From assembly GCA_003133645.1 (NCBI GenBank), contig PKYI01000033.1, positions 1-64,000 on the forward strand: a stretch of DNA of 64,000 nucleotides. The letters run 5' to 3'. The notes beneath the pieces were generated by a model. It was not told where the DNA came from. It saw only the letters and a list, made by a program, of their open reading frames with translations, and did no database searches. Made by a program: the position numbers and the translations under genes. This DNA comes from Acidobacteriota bacterium (GTDB taxonomy: Bacteria; Acidobacteriota; Thermoanaerobaculia; Thermoanaerobaculales; Thermoanaerobaculaceae). Shown in pieces: positions 37,859-45,605 of this stretch (position 1 is the stretch's first letter; every line of letters begins with the position of its first letter).

Positions 37859-39303
37859 CGACGCCCCTGCTCGTCATCGTGGCGTTCGTCCTCGTCTCGG
37901 CGGCGGTCGGCGTCATCGGCCGCGGCCGCGGCGAGATGAACATCGAGCGCTGGAGTGTCGGCGGCCGCCGCTTCGGCGTGGTCCTCGTCTGGCTGCTGAC
38001 GGCCGGCGAGATCTACACCACCTTCACCTTCCTCGGCGCGAGCGGCTGGGCCTATTCGCGCGGCGCGCCGGCGTTCTACATCCTCGCCTACGGCACGATC
38101 GGCTACATCATCTCGTTCTTCCTGCTCCCGCCGGTGTGGCGCATGGCGAAGCGCCTCGGCCTGCACACGCAGCCGGACTTCTTCCTGGCGCGCTACGACT
38201 CTCCGGTACTCACCACGCTCGTGGTGTTGATCGGCGTGGTGTCGATCGTGCCCTACCTGCAGCTCCAGCTCGCCGGCCTCGGCATGATCGTCGAGATCGC
38301 CAGCGCGGGCGCGGTCTCCTCCCACCTCGCGATCGTCGTCGGGTTCGCCGTCACCTGCGTGTTCGTCTACACCAGCGGGATCAAGGGCATCGCGTGGGTG
38401 GCGATCATCAAGGACGTCGCGATGATCGTCGCCGTCGTCGTCATCGGCATCGGGCTGCCGGCGATGTACTTCGGCGGCGTGGGCAAGATGCTCACCGAGC
38501 TGATACGCCAGCACCCCACCCACCTCACCTTTCCGGGCGGGACGACGACGATGGGCGTCGGCTGGGTGATCAGCACCGTCCTGCTCACCGGCATGGGCTT
38601 CTACTGCTGGCCGCACACGTTCGCGTCGGCGTTCTCCGCGAAGGACGACCGCACGCTGCGGCGCAACGCGGTCATCATGCCGCTCTACCAGCTGCCGGTC
38701 CTGCTCGTCTTCTTCGTCGGGTTCACGGCGCTGCTGGTGATGCCGGGGTTGAAGAACCCGGACACCGCGCTGCTGGCGCTCGTCGGCCGCAGCTACCCGG
38801 GCTGGTTCGCCGGCTTCGTGGGCGGCGCCGGTGCCGTCACCGCGATGGTGCCGGCGGCGATGCTCCTGCTCGGGGCGTCGACACTGGTGGCGAAGAACCT
38901 CTACCGGCCGTTGCGGCGCGGTCCCGTCAGCGAGCAGCACCTGATGCGCGCGTCGCGCGGCTTCATGCTGGCGATCGCCGTCACGGCGCTGGTGCTCGCG
39001 CTCTGGTCGCCCACCGAGCTGGTCAAGCTGCTGATCTTTGGCTACGACGGCATCGCGCAGCTCTTCCCCGGCATCGTGCTCGGCGTGTTCGCCCGCCGCG
39101 TCACCGCCCGCCCCGTCATCCTGGGGTTGGTGGCCGGGGTCGCGTTCGTGATCGGCCTCATCTGGAGCGGCCACGATCCGTTCCTGGGGCTGAACGCCGG
39201 GTTCGCCGGCCTTGTCGTCAACGCGGCGGTCACCCTCATTTCGATGGCGATCGTCAGCGCCGGGGAGCCGGCCGGCGCGCACGTTCCTGGAACGCAGTGC
39301 TGA
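37855..39303 (+). CDS. Sodium:solute symporter family (SSS) transporter
   Basis: 482-residue carrier with about 13 helices. Family blocks include WSVGGRRFGVVLVWLLTAGEIYTTFTFLGASGWAYSRGAP, an SSS core FVYTSGIKGIAWVAIIKDVAMI and MGFYCWPHTFASAFSAKD. With its DUF3311 partner it resembles monocarboxylate/pantothenate symporters. The downstream gene, after 26 bp, is an M20 amidohydrolase, so the imported compound may be an N-acyl amino acid or other amide that is then hydrolysed. The GTG start at 37855 overlaps the DUF3311 stop. Confidence 0.93.
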   Translation: MTTPLLVIVAFVLVSAAVGVIGRGRGEMNIERWSVGGRRFGVVLVWLLTAGEIYTTFTFLGASGWAYSRGAPAFYILAYGTIGYIISFFLLPPVWRMAKRLGLHTQPDFFLARYDSPVLTTLVVLIGVVSIVPYLQLQLAGLGMIVEIASAGAVSSHLAIVVGFAVTCVFVYTSGIKGIAWVAIIKDVAMIVAVVVIGIGLPAMYFGGVGKMLTELIRQHPTHLTFPGGTTTMGVGWVISTVLLTGMGFYCWPHTFASAFSAKDDRTLRRNAVIMPLYQLPVLLVFFVGFTALLVMPGLKNPDTALLALVGRSYPGWFAGFVGGAGAVTAMVPAAMLLLGASTLVAKNLYRPLRRGPVSEQHLMRASRGFMLAIAVTALVLALWSPTELVKLLIFGYDGIAQLFPGIVLGVFARRVTARPVILGLVAGVAFVIGLIWSGHDPFLGLNAGFAGLVVNAAVTLISMAIVSAGEPAGAHVPGTQC

Positions 39304-39329
39304 GCACGCCGTCGCGGGAGGACGCAACG

Positions 39330-40493
39330 ATGGGCAACCTCGCAGCTGAAATCGATCCGATGGCCGGCACGCTGGTGGAGTGGCGGCGTGATTTTCACCG
39401 GCACCCCGAGCTGGCGTTCGAGGAGCGACGTACGTCGGCTGTGATCCGGGCGTTCCTCGAGTCCCTGGGGATCGAGGTCCGGAGCTGCGGCCGCACCGGG
39501 CTGCGCGGCGTCCTCCGCGGCGGGCGGCCGGGCCGGACCGTGGCGCTTCGGGCCGACATGGACGCGTTGCCGGTGGCCGAGATCGCCGGCCACGACTACC
39601 AGTCTCAGAACCCCGGCGTCATGCACGCGTGCGGGCACGACGGCCACATGGCGATCCTGATGGGGGCCGCCAAGGTCCTGGCCGCGCGACGGGACACGCT
39701 GCCGGGGAGCGTCGTGTTCCTCTTCCAGCCTGCCGAAGAGAACCCGCCGGGCGGCGCGGCGCTGATGATCGAAGATGGCGCGCTCGACGGCGTGGACGGC
39801 ATCTTCGGCCTCCACCTCTGGCAGCCGCTGCCGAGCGGCATCGTCGGCCTGCGCGCCGGCGCGTTGATGGCCCAGGCCGACGAGTTCGAGGTGGTCGTCC
39901 AGGGGCGCGGCGGCCACGCCTCGCAGCCGAACGTGACCGTCGACCCCGTCGTGGTCGCGTCCCACGTCGTCGTCGTCGCCCAGACCATCGTCAGCCGGTT
40001 CACGAACCCTCTCGAACCGGTCGTCGTGTCGTTCACGACAGTCCACGGAGGGCGGATCCACAACATCATCCCGGACGAGGTGACGATGACCGGCACGGTG
40101 CGGACGCTCGACCCGGGGACGCAGCTCGCGGTCAAGCAGCGGCTCGCCGAGGTCTGCGAGGCGACATGCCGGCTGTTCGGCGCGACCGCCGCGTTTACCT
40201 ACAAGGAGGGCTACCCGCCGGTCATCAACGATGCCGCCTCGGTCGATCTCGTGCGCCGCGTGGCCGCGCTGGAATTGGGCGGCGACTCCGTCAGGACCAT
40301 CGCACCGGTCATGGGCGGGGAGGACTTCGCGTATTACCTGCAGCGCGTTCCGGGAGCGTTCGCCCTGCTGGGGATGGGAGACAACCGGCCCCACCCTCAC
40401 CACAACGCCCGCTTCGACATCGACGAGACCGTGCTGCCGCTCGGCGTGCGGCTGATGACGGCCGTGGCGCTGGAGATGCTGCAGCCGGCGTGA
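39330..40493 (+). CDS. M20 family amidohydrolase (hippurate hydrolase-like)
   Basis: 387-residue cytoplasmic metallo-amidohydrolase of the M20D group. The metal-binding motifs are RADMDALPV, MHACGHDGHMA and QPAEENPPGG (an unusual ENPP after PAEE), with GMGDNRPHPHHNARFDIDE near the end. Relatives cleave N-acetyl amino acids, hippurate or auxin conjugates. The ATG at 39330 follows GGGAGGACG. It probably acts on the substrate of the upstream symporter. It is not a LysK orthologue by sequence impression. Confidence 0.93.
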   Translation: MGNLAAEIDPMAGTLVEWRRDFHRHPELAFEERRTSAVIRAFLESLGIEVRSCGRTGLRGVLRGGRPGRTVALRADMDALPVAEIAGHDYQSQNPGVMHACGHDGHMAILMGAAKVLAARRDTLPGSVVFLFQPAEENPPGGAALMIEDGALDGVDGIFGLHLWQPLPSGIVGLRAGALMAQADEFEVVVQGRGGHASQPNVTVDPVVVASHVVVVAQTIVSRFTNPLEPVVVSFTTVHGGRIHNIIPDEVTMTGTVRTLDPGTQLAVKQRLAEVCEATCRLFGATAAFTYKEGYPPVINDAASVDLVRRVAALELGGDSVRTIAPVMGGEDFAYYLQRVPGAFALLGMGDNRPHPHHNARFDIDETVLPLGVRLMTAVALEMLQPA

Positions 40494-40530
40494 CCGCCGG
40501 CCGGCAGCCGGCGGTCTGGCACCTGTTGCC

Positions 40531-40566
40531 GCTTGGAGCCCAACAACGCAACTGCGCAAGTCTGAC
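40531..40566 (-). repeat. Dispersed GTCAGG/GCGTTGTT repeat, copy B
   Basis: Reverse-orientation copy: on the minus strand GTCAGACTTGCGCAGTTGCG then TTGTTGGGCTCCAAGCGG. It has the same 36-bp length as copies A and C. It lies just after the M20 gene stop, inside the 170-bp gap before the small kinase gene. Confidence 0.65.
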
Positions 40567-40663
40567 TCAACTACCAACCCAAGTCCGATCGCGCAGGGGT
40601 CGTTGTGGCTCCGCCCGTGGCCCCGAACATCGGATCGGAAGAGATCCGTGACATATTGAGAGC

Positions 40664-41656
40664 GTGGTGACTTCGACGGAACCTCTGCCGGCGTGGGCGC
40701 GGGACCGGGTGGCCGAACTGACGGGCCGATTGTTGCCTGAGTCGTCTCGCATCATCCGGGACACATCCGAGTTCATGGCCATCGACCGCGATTCCGTCGT
40801 CGAGCTCGGCGGAGAGCTGTTCCTGGTCACGGGCACCGAGCGGGAGCGGCGCTTCGGCCTCGCAGGCGAGCCCAAGTTCTGGGTCAAGCGCGCCCTCGCG
40901 CTGGGGAGCGGATCCCGGCACATCCTCAAGATGGTTTTTCACGAGCGTTTCCGGGCCTGTATCGGCCAGCTCGAGGTCGTTTGCGTGCGGAGCGCCGAGA
41001 AGGAGGCTGCCGTTCTCGATCTGGTGCGGGGCGACCCCCGGTACATGAACGGGCGCTCGGTGCGCGACGAGCGGGGAAACCTGGTCCGCGTCATCGACTT
41101 CATCGAAGGGGAAACCTTCCTCTCGCGGATCTTGGGCCTACCCCTCAGCCACGAGGCGTATATCGAGTCGGTGTTCCCGGGAGTGCTCTCGGCGATCGCC
41201 GAGAGCCTGCTCGCGATCGAACGGCTCCACCGGAGCGGCCTGACCCACGGGGACATCCGCAACGACCACATCTTCGTCGAGGCCGGGAGCGCACGGCTCC
41301 GGTGGATCGACTTCGACCTCGACCAGGACACGCCCGCGTACGACGTCTGGAGCGTCGGCAACCTGCTGCACTGCGTCGTGGCCAAGGGGTTCATCACCTT
41401 CCAGGACGCGTTCGAGCAGCGACCCGAGCTCGCCACGGCCCTGCAGGAGGGCGATGCGAGCGTGTTCTTCCCCTTCCGGGTGATGAACCTGGGCAAGGTG
41501 TTCCCCTACATTCCGGCTGCGCTCTCCCGGGTTCTCGAGCACTTTGCCGTCTCTGGGACGGTTCGCTACGATCGTGTCGGCCAAGTGGCGGAGGACCTTG
41601 GCGCGTGCGCATCGTCCCTCCGGCGGCCCGGGGACACAACGTTGTTTCGGGTGTGA
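40664..41656 (+). CDS. Small protein-kinase-fold protein
   Basis: 330-residue protein with a degenerate protein-kinase/LPS-kinase fold. The catalytic loop reads LTHGDIRNDHIFVE (about residues 196-209) and the metal-binding DFD motif appears in RWIDFDLDQ. A Lys-containing strand FWVKRALALGSGSRHILKMVF lies N-terminal. It lacks the Ser/Thr kinase DFG and APE motifs, so it is closer to RIO/LPS/aminoglycoside-type kinases. The substrate is unknown. Two tandem GTG codons at 40664/40667 are candidate starts. Confidence 0.7.
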   Translation: MVTSTEPLPAWARDRVAELTGRLLPESSRIIRDTSEFMAIDRDSVVELGGELFLVTGTERERRFGLAGEPKFWVKRALALGSGSRHILKMVFHERFRACIGQLEVVCVRSAEKEAAVLDLVRGDPRYMNGRSVRDERGNLVRVIDFIEGETFLSRILGLPLSHEAYIESVFPGVLSAIAESLLAIERLHRSGLTHGDIRNDHIFVEAGSARLRWIDFDLDQDTPAYDVWSVGNLLHCVVAKGFITFQDAFEQRPELATALQEGDASVFFPFRVMNLGKVFPYIPAALSRVLEHFAVSGTVRYDRVGQVAEDLGACASSLRRPGDTTLFRV

Positions 41657-41937
41657 AGGCACCGTCACTCCCGGTTGCGCAGGGGAACACGCTCCGCCAG
41701 GCCGATGCGGTTCGGCTCGGGATGAAGGCGAACCGGCTTGTTGCGCTGCGCGAGGTCGCAGCCAGTGATCACCGTGGGTCCGTGTCTCAAGCGAGTGACT
41801 GGAAATTTGAACTGAGCCTGATCAGGTCAGCTCTTCTGAAAGCGTGAAGGCTCCGGGCGAGGCGATCGCGCAACGGGTGGCCTCGATCAGGGCCGGAGGG
41901 AGGGCCTCCCGAGCCTCGGCCGGCGAGCCCGGCGCGC
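41657..41937. other. 281-bp gap between converging genes
   Basis: Separates the small kinase gene (plus) from the tandem DsrC gene (minus). It contains a short AT-richer stretch around 41800-41830 and no hairpin with a T-run that I would call a terminator. No coding sequence is convincing. Confidence 0.4.
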
Positions 41938-42591
41938 CTAGCGAACCCGCAACCCGGCGACCTTGACGGCGCCACGGTGGTAGCCATCCGGGAAGAGCTT
42001 CTCGAGTTCCTCGATGCCGATGCCGGTGGCCTCGCACGCGTCGTAGACGGTGGGAACCAGGTTCTTCTCCCCAAAGGTGTTGCGCAGGAAGTGGATGAGC
42101 TTCCAGTGCTGCTCCGTGAGCTTGGGCATCTTCATTTCCCAGGCCTTGTAGCGGGCGAATCGCTCGTCCCACGCGTAGGGGTTGACAAGAAAGCCGCGCA
42201 CGTTGACTTCATAGACCTTCTCCTGGCTCTCGGTCGTGACGTGTTCGGCGAGTTCCTCGGCCCACGCCTGGTCGAGGTACCCCTCCGCGTACGTGACGCC
42301 GGCCAGCTTGCACGCTCCCCGCAGGTACCCCGCCGGGAACAGAGTCTTGAGTTCCTGCAGGTGCAGCCGGTTGGTCCGGCACGTCTCGTAGACCAACGGG
42401 CACCTGCCATTCGTCACGAAGCTCTCGCGAATGAAACGGATGACCCGCCAGTGGTCTTCGCTCAGGCCGGCGATGACGCCAACCTTGGGGGCCATTCCCC
42501 GTGCGAAGTTCTCGTCCCAGTCGTTGAAAGTCGCGAGGAAGTCCTGGGTGTCCACCGCGTACGTCCTGCCTCCAAAGGTGAAGCTGCTCAT
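41938..42591 (-). CDS. Tandem-duplicated DsrC/TusE-like protein
   Basis: 217-residue protein consisting of two DsrC-type domains (about 1-107 and 118-217). DsrC/TusE carry sulfur on a C-terminal Cys pair: CysB in GxxKxxCKIAG and CysA as penultimate residue. Domain 1 keeps one Cys at the CysB position (C94 in RGACKLAGV) and other cysteines at 64 and 71, but the tail is replaced by the linker. Domain 2 has Val at the CysB position (RGAVKVAGL) and stops before CysA. Both keep the helix blocks DHWRVIRFIRESF and QHWKLIHFLRNTF. It cannot form the normal CysA-CysB trisulfide. It may be a regulator or structural relative (RspA-like). The gene is isolated, with no dsr or tus neighbours. Confidence 0.85.
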   Translation of the reverse strand: MSSFTFGGRTYAVDTQDFLATFNDWDENFARGMAPKVGVIAGLSEDHWRVIRFIRESFVTNGRCPLVYETCRTNRLHLQELKTLFPAGYLRGACKLAGVTYAEGYLDQAWAEELAEHVTTESQEKVYEVNVRGFLVNPYAWDERFARYKAWEMKMPKLTEQHWKLIHFLRNTFGEKNLVPTVYDACEATGIGIEELEKLFPDGYHRGAVKVAGLRVR

Positions 42592-42937
42592 CGTTCCCTC
42601 CCTCCGGACAGCGGCTTCTTAGCCTGGTTCACCTGGCAAACGACTCGCTTCGCCAGCATCGGTGCCGCGGGAGCCAACCGGCATCGGCGGACATGTTTCC
42701 CTCCCCGGCCTGAGATCATCCTAGCAGCGCCCAGCATCCCGTCAAGTAAGCACTGGAGTCAGGTTTGCGTTGTTGCGTTGCTGGCCTCCAACCGGCCGCC
42801 GATTCTGCGGTGGTCGACTTCGGCGGAGCCGCGGGTGCCCATCCCGACTTCCAAGTGGTGGCCACGAGGGGCGCCGGGCGAGTTCGCACCCGCCCGGCGC
42901 CCCGACAAGCACACGACCCCTCAAAAGCCAGGCGCAG
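42592..42937. other. 346-bp intergenic region
   Basis: Lies between the tandem DsrC gene (minus, upstream side) and the end of the UshA-like gene (minus). It holds repeat copy C at 42758 and GC-rich sequence after it. No coding frame is convincing. Confidence 0.5.
42758..42794 (+). repeat. Dispersed GTCAGG/GCGTTGTT repeat, copy C
   Basis: GTCAGGTTTGCGTTGTTGCG continuing TTGCTGGCCTCCAACCGGCCG. It aligns without gaps to copy A and, in reverse, to copy B. It contains two units of GCGTTGTT/GCGTTGCT. Confidence 0.65.
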
Positions 42938-44629
42938 CTATCTTTCCCTGTGCCGGCGGACGCTGACGTCCACGATCCTTCCCTCCGGTCTGACGTCCAC
43001 GCGATGGAGCGAGACCACGCGGTCCTTCAGAACGTCGTACTCGAGATCCGACAGGTTCTCCAGCTCGGACACCTCGACGCCCATCATCGGCAGCAGCGCC
43101 GCGATCGCCTCGTTCACGGTCACCGAGTAGGTGCGATAGGGGTCGAGGGGCTGCCCGTGCACGCGGACCGACTGCAACAGGACGCGAGCACCGGCGGCGG
43201 CCCTCGGGTCGTACGCGAAGCTCATTCCGGAGACCTGGAGGAAGAAGTCCTCGTTGATCCCGAGGTAGGCGAGCCCGGTCTCCAGGCTCTTGATCAGCTC
43301 GGCCCCCGTGATCCGGAACGTCGCGATCTTGAGGCCGAGGCCGGTCGCCTGGTCGTAGCCGTAGGACACCGGCCGGAAGAGGTCGATCCCGACGATGGGC
43401 CCCTTGAAGATCCCTTCGGAGATGAGGCCGTTGGCGGTGATCGCGATGTCGGTGCCGGTCTTGGCGCGCAGCGCGTCGGTGATGAGGTCGCCCATCGCGC
43501 TGTCGCGCTCCGGCCGGTTGGGCTCGGTGGCCGTCTCGAGGTCGCAAACGGCGGTGGCGAGCCTGAGTTCATAGACGTCGCCGTAGGTGTCGACGATGCC
43601 CCGCTTGAGTTCGTCCACCACCCCCTGGACCTGCGGCAGCGGCCGCACCCTCTCGTCCACGGGCAGCAGCTTGTAGCTGGAGACCTTCACCGCCCCCGCG
43701 TCGAGCGTGAAGCGCAGCCGCCCGACGTACTCGTAGTGCGACCCCGCCTGGAGGATCAGGGTCGGCTTCCCCTCCGGGTTGGTCACGACCTCCGGCCGCT
43801 CGAACACGTAGTGATCATGGCCCCCGACGATGATGTCGATGCCGGGGACGGTGGCGGCGAGCGCCCGGTCGTAGAGCACCCCGAGGTGGGACAGGCAGAT
43901 CACGACCTCCGCACCGTTGGTTCGGAGTTCCGCGACCTGCTGCGCCGCGATTTCCATCAGCAGCTCCGGGTGGCCGGCGCCAAGGATCACCACCGGCGCG
44001 GGCGAGTTCATCACGTCGTCCGGAACGGTCATCCCGAAGATGCCGATCGACACGCCCCCGACCTTCTTGATCATGTTGGGCCGGATCCAGGTCGCCAGCG
44101 CCGGGTAGCCGGAAAGATCGAGGTTCGCCGACAGCAGCGGCAGCGTGCCGGCGCCGTACGCCGCCGCGAGCGAGCCGGCGAGCACGTCCGGCCCGAAGTC
44201 GAACTCGTGGTTGCCGACCGCCATGGCGTCGAACCCGAGCTCCTTCATCAGCTGGAGCTCGGGGACCCCGAAGTACTGGTTGAAGAAGAGGTCGCCGTGA
44301 AAGACGTCGCCCGCGTGCAGGAGCAGCACGTTGGGCTCCGACGCGCGCACCGCGGCGATCACGCTCGCGGCCTTGGCCATCCCGCCGACGGTGCCTTCGA
44401 GGTGCCGGTCTTTGGGCCCCCAGGCGTCGAGACGCGAGTGGGTGTCGTTGACGTGGAGCAGCGTGATCGTGGCCGGCCGGGCTTCGAGCGCCGGGCAGAT
44501 CCCGAGCCACGCCGCCACCGCGACCGCCACCCCCAGGCAGGAGGTGAGCCGTCGCAGCCGGCCGGCCGCCCACCTGCCCATCCCTACCGCATCGTTACGG
44601 TTCCTTCCGCTGCTGCGCTGCCTTGTCAT
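42938..44629 (-). CDS. Periplasmic 5'-nucleotidase/UshA-like metallophosphatase
   Basis: 563-residue exported enzyme. After a long N-terminal region with a signal helix (about 25-47), the calcineurin-like domain carries HVNDTHSRLD, HAGDVFHGD, GNHEFDFG, LSHLG and GGHDHYV. These are the dinuclear metal ligands of the UshA/YfkN/5'-nucleotidase family. The C-terminal 5_nucleotid_C domain binds the substrate (DSAMGDLITDALRAKTGTDIAITANGLISEGIF). It likely hydrolyses extracellular nucleotides or UDP-sugars. The ATG at 44629 is chosen because it overlaps the stop of a 46-codon gene (ATGA) and has AGGAGG 9 nt upstream; an ATG at 44638 is too close to that site. Confidence 0.92.
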   Translation of the reverse strand: MTRQRSSGRNRNDAVGMGRWAAGRLRRLTSCLGVAVAVAAWLGICPALEARPATITLLHVNDTHSRLDAWGPKDRHLEGTVGGMAKAASVIAAVRASEPNVLLLHAGDVFHGDLFFNQYFGVPELQLMKELGFDAMAVGNHEFDFGPDVLAGSLAAAYGAGTLPLLSANLDLSGYPALATWIRPNMIKKVGGVSIGIFGMTVPDDVMNSPAPVVILGAGHPELLMEIAAQQVAELRTNGAEVVICLSHLGVLYDRALAATVPGIDIIVGGHDHYVFERPEVVTNPEGKPTLILQAGSHYEYVGRLRFTLDAGAVKVSSYKLLPVDERVRPLPQVQGVVDELKRGIVDTYGDVYELRLATAVCDLETATEPNRPERDSAMGDLITDALRAKTGTDIAITANGLISEGIFKGPIVGIDLFRPVSYGYDQATGLGLKIATFRITGAELIKSLETGLAYLGINEDFFLQVSGMSFAYDPRAAAGARVLLQSVRVHGQPLDPYRTYSVTVNEAIAALLPMMGVEVSELENLSDLEYDVLKDRVVSLHRVDVRPEGRIVDVSVRRHRER

Positions 44630-44766
44630 TGTCCGCATCCTCCTTTTTGCGGTTCACAGCGTTTCTGGACCGTCATTCCTGGTCGACGAAACCGTGGCCC
44701 CGGCGGGACCAGCGCCATCGCCAGGACGACAACCGCCATGAGCAGCAGTACGGCCGTTGCGTTCAT
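44626..44766 (-). CDS. 46-residue single-helix membrane peptide
   Basis: A short gene with start ATG at 44766 behind GGAGGGAGAAAGCG and stop TGA at 44626-44628 overlapping the ATG of the phosphatase gene. The product has one transmembrane segment at residues 4-21 (TAVLLLMAVVVLAMALV) followed by a basic tail with two cysteines (C37, C44). Strong ribosome-binding site, coupled stop-start and helix support a real gene. Function unknown; it may be a leader peptide for coupled translation or a small membrane partner of the phosphatase. Confidence 0.55.
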   Translation of the reverse strand: MNATAVLLLMAVVVLAMALVPPGPRFRRPGMTVQKRCEPQKGGCGQ

Positions 44767-44828
44767 CGCTTTCTCCCTCCTCGATCAGGCGCCGGACCAC
44801 CCGCGCGCGGGTCCTCTTCGGCCAGCGC

Positions 44829-45380
44829 TCAGCGGCCGAAACTGCCCCCACGCCAATGCTGACTCTCCATGTCGTGGCGAACCCAGAGCGCCGCGGCGAC
44901 CAGCACCGCGACCCCGGCCGCAACCCAGACCGCGACCTTCCCCCAGACCTTGCCGCCGTTGCTCAGCACCACATCGGCCATCGCCGTCTCGTTGGCGCGG
45001 ATCACGAACGTTTTCTTGAACTTAGATGGGAGCGCCTGGGCGTTGCCTTGGTCGTCGATCCAGCTATTGACCTGCAGCACATAATCGCCGGGCGGGAGGT
45101 CGGAAACCGACCAGCGGGACTCACTCTCCTGGCGCACGAGCTTGCTGGACTTGCCTTCGACGCGGTAAAGCTCGGCCAGGACCTTCCGGTGGGTGCTGAC
45201 CTCGCGTCTCCTCTCGGATCGGTTCTCGAACACCCTCACCAGCAACCGCCCGTTCCCGTCCCCCGCGACGGCCACGGCCGACCGCTGGAGGCGGATCTCG
45301 GTCGCGCAGCCGAGGCACCAGGGCGCCAGCGCGGTGAGCAACGCCACACTCACGAGCCTGTTTGGGATCCGACCTCGCAT
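44829..45380 (-). CDS. Lipoprotein with carboxypeptidase-regulatory-like domain and C-terminal helix
   Basis: 183-residue protein. The signal peptide ends at a lipobox (CLGC, Cys near residue 25). A beta-rich domain follows (LLVRVFENRSERRREV, LPPGDYVLQVNSW), resembling a prealbumin/regulatory-like fold, then a hydrophobic helix near residues 150-168 (VAVWVAAGVAVLVAAALWV). The start at 45380 follows AAAGGAGGTCGGCG. It precedes the 46-residue gene by 62 bp and the phosphatase, so all three may form one transcript. Function not recognised. Confidence 0.72.
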   Translation of the reverse strand: MRGRIPNRLVSVALLTALAPWCLGCATEIRLQRSAVAVAGDGNGRLLVRVFENRSERRREVSTHRKVLAELYRVEGKSSKLVRQESESRWSVSDLPPGDYVLQVNSWIDDQGNAQALPSKFKKTFVIRANETAMADVVLSNGGKVWGKVAVWVAAGVAVLVAAALWVRHDMESQHWRGGSFGR

Positions 45381-45493
45381 CGCCGACCTCCTTTCGTCCC
45401 AGTCCCACTCACTCCGCTGGGCTGTTCTCCACACATGCTCGCCTCCGGCCGGCGGCGCGTCCTGATGAGGGCCTCACGCACGGGTGACGGTTC

Positions 45494-45522
45494 GGCAACA
45501 GTTGGGCAACATCGGGGCAATA
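45494..45522. promoter_or_regulatory. Three phased GGCAAYA direct repeats (OmpR/PhoB-like box)
   Basis: GGCAACA at 45494-45500, GGCAACA at 45505-45511 and GGCAATA at 45516-45522. Each 7-mer is followed by a 4-bp spacer, giving an exact 11-bp period. This is the geometry of tandem OmpR-type winged-helix sites such as the pho box. It lies 84 bp before a gene for a protein with that fold and between it and the divergent lipoprotein gene. Confidence 0.6.
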
Positions 45523-45561
45523 TCCTGAGAAGGTGATTCTGTCCAGAAGACATTTGTTTGG

Positions 45562-45590
45562 TTGAAAATGGACACGGCCAGCGGTATCCT
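45562..45590 (+). promoter_or_regulatory. Promoter of the wHTH-TPR regulator gene
   Basis: TTGAAA (45562-45567) and TATCCT (45585-45590) are spaced by 17 bp. Transcription near 45597 would leave only about 9 nt before the ATG at 45606. The phased repeats lie directly upstream, in the usual activator position. Confidence 0.6.
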
Positions 45591-45605
45591 GAGCGAAGAA
45601 TCAAC

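Noticed and set aside
39330..40493. M20 amidohydrolase as the missing LysK
   Set aside because: It has M20D hippurate-hydrolase motifs, lies in a transport operon 16 kb away and shows no link to lysW.
42281..42410. Cysteines of the tandem DsrC protein as a zinc site
   Set aside because: C64, C71 and C94 are spread along helices and do not form a CxxC pair; C94 aligns with CysB instead.
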